A DNA stretch of 64,000 bases, from positions 11,367 to 75,366 of the forward strand of contig JBEGWF010000043.1 of the NCBI GenBank assembly GCA_041177965.1. The letters are read 5' to 3'. The DNA comes from SXXZ01 sp041177965 (lineage in GTDB: Bacteria > Verrucomicrobiota > Verrucomicrobiia > Limisphaerales > UBA9464). The notes beneath the pieces are model-generated. The model did no database searches and had not been told where the DNA came from. It saw nothing but the letters and a program-made list of their open reading frames with translations. Position 1 is the first letter of the stretch. Each line of letters starts with the position of its first letter. This document shows, piece after piece, positions 16,410-25,321 of the stretch. The position numbers were made by a program, and so were the translations under genes.

Positions 16410-17774
16410 TCAGGCCGCGCGGCGCTGGGCGGCCCGGGGCTGCTCCCGTCGCCGGATTCGGGGCGGGATCTCCCGACGGACCACGCGGGCATCGACCTCC
16501 ACCCCGATCACATCCTCGAGGTCCGGCAATTCGAAGAGGAGGTCCCGGAACAACTCCTCGGTGAGCGCGCGCAAGGCCCGGGCTCCGGTCTTGCGTCGGG
16601 AGGCCATGGCGGCCAACTCGGCGATGGCCTCGTCGGTGAAGGTCAGCGACACCCCGTCGAGCGCCAGCAGTTTGGCGAACTGACGGGTGAGGGCGTTGCG
16701 GGGCCGGGTGAGCACCTCGGCCAGTTGGGGCTCCGTCAGCTCATCCAGGGCGGTCACCACCGGCAGGCGCCCGATGAACTCCGGAATGAATCCGAAACCC
16801 AGGAGGTCTTCGGGCTCCACCCGATGCAGGAGCGGCACCTCGTCCGGTGAGGGTCCACCGGCGGGGAGCTCAGGAGTGGACACCGGGTCGGCCCTTCGGG
16901 ATTCGGCCCCGAAACCGATGAAACGGCGGCCGAGGCGCCGCTCGATGATGCGCTCCATGCCCACGAAGGCCCCGCCGCAGATGAACAGGATCTGGGTGGT
17001 GTCGATGCGGATGTATTCCTGCTGGGGGTGCTTGCGACCCCCTTGCGGAGGCACATTGCAGACCGTCCCCTCGAGGATCTTCAGGAGGCCCTGCTGCACC
17101 CCCTCGCCGGAGACGTCGCGGGTGATGGAGACGTTCTCGGTCTTGCGGGCGATCTTGTCGATCTCGTCGATGTAGACGATGCCCATCTGGGCGCGCCGGA
17201 CGTCGAAATCGGCGGCCTGGAGCAACCGGAGGACGATGTTCTCGACATCCTCGCCCACGTAGCCGGCCTCGGTGATGACCGTGGCGTCGGCGATGGCGAA
17301 GGGCACGTCGAGGATCTTCGCCAGGGTCCGGGCCAGCAGGGTCTTGCCGCAGCCGGTGGGGCCCAGCATCAGGATGTTGCTCTTCTCGATCTCCACGCCG
17401 GCCAGATCGTCGCCCACCGCCGACCCCACCGCGGGATCGGTGCCCGGGTCGGCAGCCCCGGCATCGACCGGGGACGCGGCGGCCATCACGCGCTTGTAGT
17501 GATTGTGGACGGCGACGCTGAGGGTGCGCTTGGCACGGTCCTGGCCGATGACGTGCTCGTCGAGCCGTCGCTTGATCTCGGAGGGCCTCGGGATCCGGAA
17601 GGCGCGAAGCGCCGGACCCTCGACCTCGGCGCGCGCCTCCTTCTCGAGCACACCGCTGCAGACGCCGACACAGGCGTCGCAGATGTACACGCCGGGGCCC
17701 GCGATCAACCGCTTCACCTCGGCCTTCGACTTGCCGCAGAAGCTGCACATCGTGATCTGGGTCGCACGCGCCAT
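16410..17774 (-). CDS. clpX: ClpX, ATP-dependent Clp protease ATP-binding subunit
   Basis: ClpX unfolds tagged proteins and feeds them to ClpP. The 454-aa protein shows the N-terminal zinc-binding domain (CSFCGKS and CDACV, residues 10-36), Walker A GPTGCGKT near residue 140, the pore loop GYVGEDVENIV near 171, Walker B IVYIDEIDKIA, the RKH loop in GGRKHPQQEYIRID, and the sensor region GLIPEFIGRLP-like FIPEFIGRLPVVTALDEL. It is somewhat longer than E. coli ClpX (424 aa): an Ala/Gly/Asp-rich insertion of about 25 residues (about 98-125) precedes Walker A, and a Pro-rich insert precedes the GFIPEF segment. It follows clpP with a 122-bp gap, the usual clpP-clpX order; tig is absent. Confidence 0.95.
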   Translation of the reverse strand: MARATQITMCSFCGKSKAEVKRLIAGPGVYICDACVGVCSGVLEKEARAEVEGPALRAFRIPRPSEIKRRLDEHVIGQDRAKRTLSVAVHNHYKRVMAAASPVDAGAADPGTDPAVGSAVGDDLAGVEIEKSNILMLGPTGCGKTLLARTLAKILDVPFAIADATVITEAGYVGEDVENIVLRLLQAADFDVRRAQMGIVYIDEIDKIARKTENVSITRDVSGEGVQQGLLKILEGTVCNVPPQGGRKHPQQEYIRIDTTQILFICGGAFVGMERIIERRLGRRFIGFGAESRRADPVSTPELPAGGPSPDEVPLLHRVEPEDLLGFGFIPEFIGRLPVVTALDELTEPQLAEVLTRPRNALTRQFAKLLALDGVSLTFTDEAIAELAAMASRRKTGARALRALTEELFRDLLFELPDLEDVIGVEVDARVVRREIPPRIRRREQPRAAQRRAA

Positions 17775-17896
17775 GGGGTGAGGATCGACGGAAGGCCGGG
17801 AGCCGCAACGGGAAAACGGCCTCCGACAGGTTCGCCCGGGTCGGGGAAATCCGGCATGCGGTCAGCGCAGCTCCGGGGCGGCAAATCCCGGGGATG

Positions 17897-18526
17897 TCAG
17901 GCCTTGGAATCCGGGGTGCCGAGGGCGGGAAGGTCGCGCCGGCTGGCCACCACCTCGTCGACCAGGCCGAACTGTCGGGCCTCTTCGGACGACATGAAGT
18001 TGTCGCGGTCGCAGGCGCGCTCCACCACCTCGTAGGGTTGGCCGGTATGCTTGGCGAGGATGGTGTTCAGGCGCTCCTTGAGCTTCAGCATGAACTTGAC
18101 CCGGATCTCAACGTCGCTGGCCTGGCCCTCGGCGCCTCCGAGCACCTGGTGGATCATGATGTTGGCATTCGGGAGGGCGAAGCGCTTGCCCTTGGTGCCT
18201 CCGGCCAGCAGCACCGCCCCCATGCTGGCGGCCTGGCCGACGCAGTAGGTGTTCACGTCGCAGGTCAGCCATTGCATCGTGTCGTAGATGGCCAGCCCGG
18301 CGGTGACGCTGCCGCCCGGGGAGTTGATGTAGAAGTGGATGTCCTTCTTGGGGTCGGTCATCTGGAGGAAGAGGAACTGAGCCACGATGACGTTGGCGAC
18401 CATGTCATCGACCGGCGTTCCCAGGAAGATGATCCGGTCCACCAGGAGGCGGCTGTAGAGGTCGTAGCCCTTCTCTCCGCGGCCGGTCTGCTCGATGACG
18501 TAGGGAATGTTGACGAAGTTGCGCAT
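17897..18526 (-). CDS. clpP: ClpP, ATP-dependent Clp protease proteolytic subunit
   Basis: The 209-aa serine protease subunit forms the barrel that degrades proteins delivered by ClpX. The catalytic Ser is in GQAASMGAVLLAGG, the His in MIHQVLGG and the Asp in CDRDNFMSS; the INSPGGSVTAGLAIYD oxyanion segment and the LLVDRIIFLGTPVDD N-terminal loop are also present. The length is typical. There is no long propeptide. The gene is divergent from the MFS transporter and lies directly upstream of clpX. Confidence 0.95.
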   Translation of the reverse strand: MRNFVNIPYVIEQTGRGEKGYDLYSRLLVDRIIFLGTPVDDMVANVIVAQFLFLQMTDPKKDIHFYINSPGGSVTAGLAIYDTMQWLTCDVNTYCVGQAASMGAVLLAGGTKGKRFALPNANIMIHQVLGGAEGQASDVEIRVKFMLKLKERLNTILAKHTGQPYEVVERACDRDNFMSSEEARQFGLVDEVVASRRDLPALGTPDSKA

Positions 18527-18770
18527 GGTCGTTCTTTCAGCGTCGCATCGTAGGTTTGGCCCCGGGGAGCGTCAAGGAACCCGGTCCGGCGGGGATACGG
18601 CGACAGCGCGACGACGCCCGGGATCCTCGCGGGGCTTTTTCATCGACCCGGAAGACACGCCGACGGCACGATCGGTCCATCGACTCCGGGGGGACCGCCT
18701 CCGGGGCCGGAACCCGAACCCCGACGACCTCGATCCGCTCCCCGGGGGCCCGAGCGCTCCCGGCATCCCC

Positions 18771-20135
18771 GTGTCCGCCCCCATCGCCCCAACGCTCCAG
18801 CTCCGGCACGCCTACGGGTTCGCCGTGTTCAACGCGCTGTCCTTCCAGGTGGTGCTCGGGGGGCCGATGGTGCTCTACGCCAAGTCGCTGGAGGCCAACG
18901 CCACGCTGCTGGGGATCGTGGCCGGGATGATGCCGCTCCTGACCATCAGCCAGATTCCCGCCGCCGCCCACGTCGACCGGGTGGGCTACAAGCGCTTCGT
19001 GGTGTCCGGATGGTCGGCGCGGATCGTCTTCGCCTTCCTCATGGCCCTGACACCGTTGGCCGGACCGTGGATCGGCCGGGGCGGGCAATTGACCCTCCTG
19101 CTGGTCCTGCTGCTGGGCTTCAACCTCTGCCGGGGCATCGCCAGCAGCGCCTGGCTGCCGTGGATCACGGGACTGGTGCCGCTCGAGCAACGGGGCCGCT
19201 ACCTCGCCGGCGACCAGGCCTCCTCCAACGGGGCCAGTCTGGTCTGCTTCCTCATCGTGGCCGGGCTGCTCGGGGCCGGCGGGTTCCTGCCCGCGCCCGC
19301 GCAGCCGTGGCAGTTCGCGCTGGCCTTCGGCTTCAGCGGGATCATGGGGGTGATCAGCCTGCGGTTCCTCCGACGGATGCCCGACACGCCCGTGCCTCCC
19401 CACGAGCGCTCCGGGACCGGCCGGGTCCCCTGGGCGGCCATCGCGTCGCATCCCCCGTTCCGGAGGCTCCTGGAACTGAATGCGGTCTGGTCGCTGGCCT
19501 ACGGCGGGCTCGCCACCTTCGTCATCGCCTTTCTGAAAAGCGGGGCCGACCTGCCCGACGGGTCCATCCTCGTGCTGATGGCGGCGCAATTCCTGGGCGG
19601 TCTCGGTGCCTACGGATTCGGTGGCCGGCGGCTGGACCTGCACGGGAGCAAGCCTGCCTTCGGCTTCATCATGCTCGCCGGATGCCTCGTAGCCGCGGGC
19701 TGGTTCCTGATGGCGTCCGGGGTCTGGAGGCCCCGGATGGCGCTGGTCCTGGCCTTCATCGTGCCGCTGGGGCTGCTCAACGCCCTGCATTCGGCGGCCA
19801 ACAACCGACTGGCCATGGCCATCGTGCCCCGGATGGGCCGCAACCATTTCTTCGCCCTGTTCACGGTGGTCTGGCAGGTGACGCTCGGGCTCTCGCCGGT
19901 GCTCTGGGGACTGCTGATCGACGGGGTGGGCGACTCCCGGACCCGATGGCTGGGAATGGATTGGAACCGCTACAGCCTGTTCTTCGGCCTGGTCGTGCTG
20001 AGCTTCCTGGCGGCCTTCCGGGCCAGCCTTCGACTCGAGGAACCGCAGGCCGCCCCTGTGGAGACCCTGCTCCGCGATCTCTTCCTCCAGGAGCCCCGCC
20101 GGATCTTCACCCGGGCCCTCGGACGGAACGCCTGA
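18771..20135 (+). CDS. MFS-type transporter
   Basis: A membrane protein of about 454 aa with roughly twelve hydrophobic helices. The first loop carries HVDRVGYKRFVVSGWSAR, which resembles the loop 2-3 motif of major facilitator proteins (D-R-x-G-[RK]-K/R), and the sixth-seventh helix loop is charged (RRMPDTPVPPHERSGTG). No substrate can be inferred. The start is unclear: the frame is open upstream with Arg/Gly-rich sequence and no ATG, so GTG at 18771, just before the first helix (HAYGFAVFNALSFQVV), is chosen. No ribosome-binding site is obvious there. It is divergent from clpP. Confidence 0.7.
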   Translation: MSAPIAPTLQLRHAYGFAVFNALSFQVVLGGPMVLYAKSLEANATLLGIVAGMMPLLTISQIPAAAHVDRVGYKRFVVSGWSARIVFAFLMALTPLAGPWIGRGGQLTLLLVLLLGFNLCRGIASSAWLPWITGLVPLEQRGRYLAGDQASSNGASLVCFLIVAGLLGAGGFLPAPAQPWQFALAFGFSGIMGVISLRFLRRMPDTPVPPHERSGTGRVPWAAIASHPPFRRLLELNAVWSLAYGGLATFVIAFLKSGADLPDGSILVLMAAQFLGGLGAYGFGGRRLDLHGSKPAFGFIMLAGCLVAAGWFLMASGVWRPRMALVLAFIVPLGLLNALHSAANNRLAMAIVPRMGRNHFFALFTVVWQVTLGLSPVLWGLLIDGVGDSRTRWLGMDWNRYSLFFGLVVLSFLAAFRASLRLEEPQAAPVETLLRDLFLQEPRRIFTRALGRNA

Positions 20136-20312
20136 TCCCCGGATCATCGGCCGATCCGTCGATCCGATCCCGGAAACGGTGGGGCGGCAAGACCGACCGC
20201 TCGCACCCGGCACGGGTTTCCCCGGAGACCGAGCCCTTCTTCAAAACCGCCGCCAAAATCGGGGATTCGCGGGTTGGCATCGTCGGTGCTTCACAAGGAC
20301 CCGCTGAACATC

Positions 20313-20777
20313 ATGAACCGATCCTTCGCCAACGATCCGCTGTGGAGCTCCCTCGTCGAACAATTCCGTGAGGCCTGCGTGTTGCGACGCAACGGCCGCC
20401 ACGAGGAGTCGGAGCAGCTGCTCCAGACCGAACTGCCCAACAAGATCGCCGCCTGGTCCAAGCAACCGCTGGCGGTGGGCGTCGACCGGAGGACGGTGCT
20501 CGAGAACATGTTCCACGACGAGCAACGCCGGGTCGAGGAGGCCTTCTTCGTCCAGAAGCTGGTGGCCACGCAGATCGAGGAGCAGCTCCTGCCCAAGCTC
20601 TGCTTCATGATCGCCGAGGAGTTGCGGGACGTGGTCCGTTCCGAGATGCGCGGAGGCAACGACTTCGGGGATCTCCTTTCGCGACGTCGGACCCAGTCGC
20701 CCGCGCGTCCGCGGGTCGAGTTCGACGAGCCGCCCATCCGGATGACGGAGGGCGAACCCCATCTGCAGGCGGCCTGA
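20313..20777 (+). CDS. Conserved-looking helical protein of unknown function
   Basis: I do not recognise this 154-aa protein. It is soluble, charged and predominantly helical: WSSLVEQFREACVLRRNGRHEESEQLLQTELPNKIAAW, then MFHDEQRRVEEAFFVQKLVATQIEEQLLPKLC. The C-terminal 40 residues are Arg/Pro-rich and probably disordered. Start codon ATG 20313 begins the helical part; an earlier in-frame ATG at 20274 adds 13 residues. Codon use follows the GC-rich genome and the reverse frames are of lower quality. Its neighbours (MFS transporter, YgiQ) give no hint of function. Confidence 0.6.
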   Translation: MNRSFANDPLWSSLVEQFREACVLRRNGRHEESEQLLQTELPNKIAAWSKQPLAVGVDRRTVLENMFHDEQRRVEEAFFVQKLVATQIEEQLLPKLCFMIAEELRDVVRSEMRGGNDFGDLLSRRRTQSPARPRVEFDEPPIRMTEGEPHLQAA

Positions 20778-20902
20778 CCCCGCACAGGCCGCAGAGGCAC
20801 GACGTGCGCGGCGCACCGGCCCCCGGTTTCCGATCCATCCAGGACCTTCAGGCACGGGGGACGTCGCAAGGCGGTCCCCTGGCTCGTTTTCCGTTCCGAG
20901 AT

Positions 20903-22717
20903 TCAGTCCACCGTGTCCATCTGGGCACCGGGGCAGAACTCGGTCGAGGCCATGCGGCGACGGCTGCCGGTCACGCGTGTCTCGTTCACAGGGTTCGGTC
21001 GGAGCATCCGCTTCTGACGTTCCCGGTCGCCGGCCCCCTTCACCACGGGGATGGGCTTGCCGGTGTTGATGTCGAGGCCGGTCACGTACATGGCGGCCGA
21101 TCCGGTCATGGGCAGCGGGATGAAATCCTGCACCTGCTGCAGGTTCCACTTCTCCTCCTTGAGGAACTGCTCCACCGCCCCCATCTCCTTCTCGGTGCAT
21201 CCCGGAAAACTCGAGATGAAGTAGGGCACCAGGTACTGCTCCTTGCCGGCCTGCTCGCTCAGGTCGAAGAACTTGTCCATGAACGCCGGGAAGTCGCCGG
21301 CCGGCTTGCGCATGCGTCGCAGCACGTCGGGGTTCATGTGTTCGGGGGCCACCTTCATGTGTCCCGACACGTGGTTCTGGACCAGTTCCTTCATGTACTC
21401 CGGGGTCCGCAGGGCGACATCCATGCGGATGCCCGATTGCACGAAGACGTGCTTCACCCCGGGCTGGGTCCGGGAGCCCTTCAACAGGTCGAGACCGGCC
21501 TTCTCGTTGATCTCGAAGACGGGGCAGATCGACGGCCACAGGCAGCTCGGCCGATGGCACTTCTTGCACTCCTCGGCATGGCCGTTGCGGGCCCCGTAGA
21601 GATTGGCGGTGGGTCCGCCCAAGTCGGACACCGTGCCCCGGAACGTGGGCGACGACGACAACTTGCGGATCTCCTTGAGCACCGAGTCGATGCTGCGGCT
21701 GGAGAGGAACTTGCCCTGATGGAACCCGAGTCCACAGAAGGTGCATCCACCCGGGCATCCGCGCGACACGATGATGGAGTCCTTGATCGTGGCGAAGCCG
21801 GGCACCGGCTCGGTGTAGCTCGGATGCGAGGCCCGCATGAAGGGGAGCTCGTACAGGGCGTCGAGGTCCGGGCCATCGATGGGGAAGGCCGGGGGCTCCT
21901 GCAACAACGCCCGGTTGCCATGCATCTGCACCAGCCGTCGGCCGCTGTGGGGCGTCTGCTGGGCCTCGACCACCTTGGTCAGGCGCATGAGGTGGGTCTT
22001 GTCGGCCTGCAGGTCTTCCCACGAAGGCAGGATCAGGCAGTCCGACAGGTCGGCCTCGGCTGTCGCCTTGCCGCCCAGGAACAAGGCGGTGCCACGGATG
22101 CCCGAGAAATCGCGATTGCCCGCCCGCAGCCGGGCCACGATCTCGCGGACGGCCGACTCGCCCATGCCATACACGAGCACATCGGCCTTGGCGTCGGCCA
22201 TGATGGAGGGCTTGAGCTTGTCTTCCCAGTAGTCGTAGTGGGCCACGCGGCGCATGGAGGCCTCCATGCCGCCCAACACGACGGGCACGCCGGGAAAGGC
22301 GCGTCGGGCCATCTGCGAATAGACCACGGCCGCATGGTTGGGACGACGTCCGGGAACGCCTCCGGCGCTGTACACGTCGTCCTTCCGGCGATGCCGGGCG
22401 GCGGTGTAGTTCGACAGCATGGAGTCGAGGTTGCCCGCCGTGACCCCCACGAACAGACGGGGCGCTCCCATGCCCTGGATCGACTGGATGTCCTTCCAGT
22501 CCGGCTGTGCGATGATGCCCACGCGCAGCCCCAGGTTCTCGAGCACACGGCCGATCATGGCCGAGCCGAAGGACGGGTGATCGACATAGGCATCACCCGT
22601 GAGGATGAGCACATCCAGTTCGGACCACCCCTTGGCGGTCATTTCCGCACGGGTCATCGGCAGGAATCCGTTGTCGGAACCCTGCGGACCGCGAGCTTTG
22701 GCGGGAGTCGAAGCCAT
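20903..22717 (-). CDS. ygiQ: YgiQ family radical SAM protein
   Basis: This 604-aa protein matches the YgiQ family (UPF0313). The N-terminal domain has LDVLILTGDAYVDHPSFGSAMIGRVLE and VPVVLGGMEASMRRVAHYDYWEDK; the radical SAM cluster CPGGCTFC (CX3CX2C) is near residue 310 in IIVSRGCPGGCTFCGLGFHQG. Four further Cys (ECKKCHRPSCLWPSIC) follow, and the family C-terminus with SSFPGCTEKEM is present. The reaction is unknown in bacteria. ATG 22717 is the first ATG; an in-frame TTG lies 21 bp earlier. A repeat array lies directly upstream. Confidence 0.92.
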   Translation of the reverse strand: MASTPAKARGPQGSDNGFLPMTRAEMTAKGWSELDVLILTGDAYVDHPSFGSAMIGRVLENLGLRVGIIAQPDWKDIQSIQGMGAPRLFVGVTAGNLDSMLSNYTAARHRRKDDVYSAGGVPGRRPNHAAVVYSQMARRAFPGVPVVLGGMEASMRRVAHYDYWEDKLKPSIMADAKADVLVYGMGESAVREIVARLRAGNRDFSGIRGTALFLGGKATAEADLSDCLILPSWEDLQADKTHLMRLTKVVEAQQTPHSGRRLVQMHGNRALLQEPPAFPIDGPDLDALYELPFMRASHPSYTEPVPGFATIKDSIIVSRGCPGGCTFCGLGFHQGKFLSSRSIDSVLKEIRKLSSSPTFRGTVSDLGGPTANLYGARNGHAEECKKCHRPSCLWPSICPVFEINEKAGLDLLKGSRTQPGVKHVFVQSGIRMDVALRTPEYMKELVQNHVSGHMKVAPEHMNPDVLRRMRKPAGDFPAFMDKFFDLSEQAGKEQYLVPYFISSFPGCTEKEMGAVEQFLKEEKWNLQQVQDFIPLPMTGSAAMYVTGLDINTGKPIPVVKGAGDRERQKRMLRPNPVNETRVTGSRRRMASTEFCPGAQMDTVD

Positions 22718-22787
22718 CGTGCCATGATGAAAACCCAACCGCGGCCGGATGGCAATCAGAAGAAGACTGATTTAGTCTGATTCAAAA

Positions 22788-22811
22788 GGGGTCGGTCCCG
22801 CATATTTACAC
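22788..22811. repeat. Short REP-like flank at repeat locus A
   Basis: A GGGGTCGGTCCC sequence followed by a TTTACAC ending precedes the tandem array. The same layout (GGGGTCAGTCCC then TTTACAC) starts the second repeat locus at 28538. Such GGGGTC...TTTACAC strings are reminiscent of REP elements associated with RAYT transposases, but no transposase gene is seen here. Confidence 0.45.
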
Positions 22812-23204
22812 TCCGCGGGGCTGGGCCGTCGCCCGCAGGGAACCTCGGGGAAGGGTTGCTTTCGTGCTGTGCGCGAGGGGGGATGGGTTGATCGGTTCCA
22901 GAGCGGGCTCTGTCCCAACCCCGCTCCGTTCGGAGGGGGTGTACACTCCGCGGGCCCAGGCCGTCACCCGCAGGGAACCTCGGGGAAGAGTTTGCTTTCG
23001 TGCTGCGCGCGAGGGGCTGGGTTGATCGGTTCCAGAGCGGGCTCTGGCCCAACCCCGCTCCGTTCGGAGGGGGTGTACACTCCGCGGGCCCAGGCCGTCG
23101 CCCGCAGGGAAGCTCTGATGGAAGAACTCTCGGCTCTGTGCGCCCGGGAACAGAGTGTTCGTTTCCAGAGCGGGCTCCGGACCCATCCCGCTCCGTCGAG
23201 GGCC
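22807..23204. repeat. Locus A: three tandem copies of a GC-rich ~134-bp repeat
   Basis: Copies begin at 22807, 22942 and 23076 (periods 135 and 134), each opening with TACACTCCGCGGG. Copies 1 and 2 are nearly identical; copy 3 diverges in its second half. Inside each unit several hairpins can be drawn: GCGGGC with GCCCGC, TCGTGC/TCGCGC with GCGCGA, GAGCGGG with CCCGCTC, and CTCCG-TT-CGGAG. The array fills the gap between the degT stop (23210) and the start of ygiQ. Related units occur at 28641-29010 and, inverted, at 62890-63147. No gene is visible inside. Confidence 0.85.
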
Positions 23205-23209
23205 GACCC

Positions 23210-24313
23210 TTACCGGAAGAACCCGCGGATGGCGGCGATCACCCGATCGACCTGATCGTCGGTGAGTTCGGGATACATCGGCAGGGGCTGGATGCGCCGG
23301 CTGACCGCTTCGGCCACCGGATGATCGCCGGGCCGGCCGCCTTGATCGGCATAGCAGCGCTGGAGGTGCAGCGGCACCGGGTAGTAGATGAGCGTGGGGA
23401 TGCCCGCCGCCTCGAGGTGCTTTTGAAGGGCATCGCGCTGGTCGGTCAGCAGGGCGTAGACATGCCAGACATGGGTGTTGCCCGGGGCGACCACCGGAAG
23501 CTCGACCGGCAGATCGGCCAGACCGGCCGAGTACCGCGCGGCGATCTCGGCGCGGCGCTGGTTCCAACGGGCCAGGTGCGGAAGCTTCACGCGCAGGATG
23601 GCGGCCTGAAGCTCATCGAGCCGGGAATTGAACCCGTGCAGGTCGTGGTAGTAGCGCTTTTCGATGCCGTGGACGCGCAGCATCCGCAGCTTCTTGGCCA
23701 GCACCGGATCCTGGGTCAGGCACATGCCGCCGTCGCCGTCGGCGCCGAGGTTCTTGGTGGGATAGAAGCTGAGGCAGCCGATGCGGCCGATGCCGGCCAG
23801 GCCGCGTCCCTGCCAGGTGGCTCCGATGGCCTGGGCGCAATCCTCGACCAGCGAAAGTCCGTGGCGCTCGCACAGCGGCAGCAGGTCTCCGAGCGGCGCG
23901 GCCTGACCGAAGAGGTGGACGGGCAACAACGCCTTGGTGCGCGGCGTGATTCGCCGGGCGACGTCGGTCGGATCGACGGTGAAGGTGCGGGGATCGATGT
24001 CGGCGAACACGACCTTGGCCCCCAACTGATGGATGCTCTCGGCCGGGGCGATGTAGGTGAAGGGTGTGGTGATGACCTCGTCACCCGGACCGATGTCGAG
24101 GGCCTTGAGGGCCAACGTCAGCGCGTCGGAACCGGAATTGACCCCGATGCCGTGGGCGGCTCCGCAGAAGGCCGCGACTTCCTGCTCCAGGGCCGTGACA
24201 TTCGGGCCCAGAATGAAGTGGCCACCGTCGATGACTGCGGTGACGGCGCGCAGCAACTCCTCGCGCAACGGCGCGGTCTGCGCCCCGGGATTCAGGAAGG
24301 GGATGGGAGTCAT
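23210..24313 (-). CDS. DegT/DnrJ/EryC1/StrS family aminotransferase
   Basis: A PLP-dependent sugar aminotransferase-like protein of 367 aa. It shows the N-terminal PFLNPGAQTAPLREEL, GVNSGSDALTLALKAL, FTYIAPAESIHQLGAKVVFADID, VEDCAQAIGATWQGR with the PLP-binding aspartate, and FYPTKNLGADGDGGM containing the Schiff-base Lys. Family members transaminate keto-sugars for cell-surface polysaccharides or antibiotics; the substrate is not evident. Its start is 16 bp after the cysD stop, so it probably belongs to the same transcript as the cys genes, an unexpected location. Confidence 0.9.
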   Translation of the reverse strand: MTPIPFLNPGAQTAPLREELLRAVTAVIDGGHFILGPNVTALEQEVAAFCGAAHGIGVNSGSDALTLALKALDIGPGDEVITTPFTYIAPAESIHQLGAKVVFADIDPRTFTVDPTDVARRITPRTKALLPVHLFGQAAPLGDLLPLCERHGLSLVEDCAQAIGATWQGRGLAGIGRIGCLSFYPTKNLGADGDGGMCLTQDPVLAKKLRMLRVHGIEKRYYHDLHGFNSRLDELQAAILRVKLPHLARWNQRRAEIAARYSAGLADLPVELPVVAPGNTHVWHVYALLTDQRDALQKHLEAAGIPTLIYYPVPLHLQRCYADQGGRPGDHPVAEAVSRRIQPLPMYPELTDDQVDRVIAAIRGFFR

Positions 24314-24329
24314 CGGATGGCACGCCGGC

Positions 24330-25268
24330 TCAGAAATACCCGGCCTTCTTGCGGTCCTCCATGGCGGCCTCGCTGGCCTTGTCGTCGGCACGGGTGCCGC
24401 GCTCGGTGACACGGGCCGCGGCCACCTCGGCGATGATGTCGTCCACCGAATCGGCCGGGCTCTCGATCATGCCCGTGCTGATCATGTCGGCGATGGTCCG
24501 CACCCGCACCACCAGCGATTGCACCGGCTCGTTGGGCTTGGGGCGACCGCCCTGATAGGGATCGGGCCGGGACGCATCGGTGTGCGGCGGCGGCACCGGC
24601 AACCATTGGCCGCCCCGCCGGAAGCAGTCGCGCCGGTGGCTGAAATAGATGTTGGGCACCTCGAGGCGCTCCTGGCGGATGTATTCCCAGACGTCCATCT
24701 CGGTCCAGTTGGACAGCGGGAACACGCGCATGTTCTCGCCCTGATTCAGCCGGGCGTTGTAGAGGTTCCAGATCTCCGGCCGCTGGTTCTTCGGATCCCA
24801 TTGGCCGAAGGCGTCGCGGAAGCTGAAGAAGCGCTCCTTGGCCCGGGCCTTCTCCTCGTCGCGGCGGGCTCCGCCGATGCAGCAGTCGAAGCGGAACTCC
24901 TCGATCGCACCCAGCAGCACCGGGATCTGCAACTGGTTGCGGCTCAATTGCCCCGGCGTCGGCGTGACGAACCCCTTGGCGATGCCCTCGTCGACCGTGC
25001 GGACGATGAGCTTGGCCCCCAGCTCCTTGGCGCGACGGTCCCGGAACTCGATGAGCTCGGGAAACTCATGCCCGGTCTCCACGTTGAGGAAGGGCATCGG
25101 GATGTCCGAGGGCCGGAAGGCCTTCTCGGCCAGCCGGAGCAGGCAGATGGAATCCTTACCTCCCGAGAACAGCAGGGCCGGGCGCTCGAATTCGGCGGCC
25201 ACCTCGCGCATGATGTGGATGGCCTCGGTCTCGAGGTACTGGAGGTGGTCGAGTTGGTAGCTTCTCAT
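24330..25268 (-). CDS. cysD: Sulfate adenylyltransferase subunit 2 (CysD)
   Basis: CysD is the catalytic PP-loop subunit of ATP sulfurylase, which makes APS from sulfate and ATP together with the GTPase CysN. The 312-aa protein has the SGGKDS P-loop (RPALLFSGGKDSICLLRLAEKAF), FLNVETGHEFPELIEFRD, CCIGGARRDEEKARAKERFFSFRD, PLSNWTEMDVWEYI and the conserved C-terminal GRPKPNE region, ending KKAGYF as in E. coli. ATG 25268 begins the homology. CysN is not in the window, which is unusual because cysN normally follows cysD directly. Confidence 0.95.
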   Translation of the reverse strand: MRSYQLDHLQYLETEAIHIMREVAAEFERPALLFSGGKDSICLLRLAEKAFRPSDIPMPFLNVETGHEFPELIEFRDRRAKELGAKLIVRTVDEGIAKGFVTPTPGQLSRNQLQIPVLLGAIEEFRFDCCIGGARRDEEKARAKERFFSFRDAFGQWDPKNQRPEIWNLYNARLNQGENMRVFPLSNWTEMDVWEYIRQERLEVPNIYFSHRRDCFRRGGQWLPVPPPHTDASRPDPYQGGRPKPNEPVQSLVVRVRTIADMISTGMIESPADSVDDIIAEVAAARVTERGTRADDKASEAAMEDRKKAGYF

Positions 25269-25321
25269 GGACGACGGGCGGAATCTGGCAGGAGTGGAAT
25301 CGCGGGGAACCTCGCCGGGCC

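Noticed and set aside
22807..23204. CRISPR array interpretation of the tandem repeats
   Set aside because: Units are about 134 bp with no unique spacers between short repeats, and no cas genes are present.
22806..23567. Frames running through repeat locus A (98-253 codons)
   Set aside because: They are translations of the tandem repeat and degT antisense; periodic composition reflects the repeat, not a protein.
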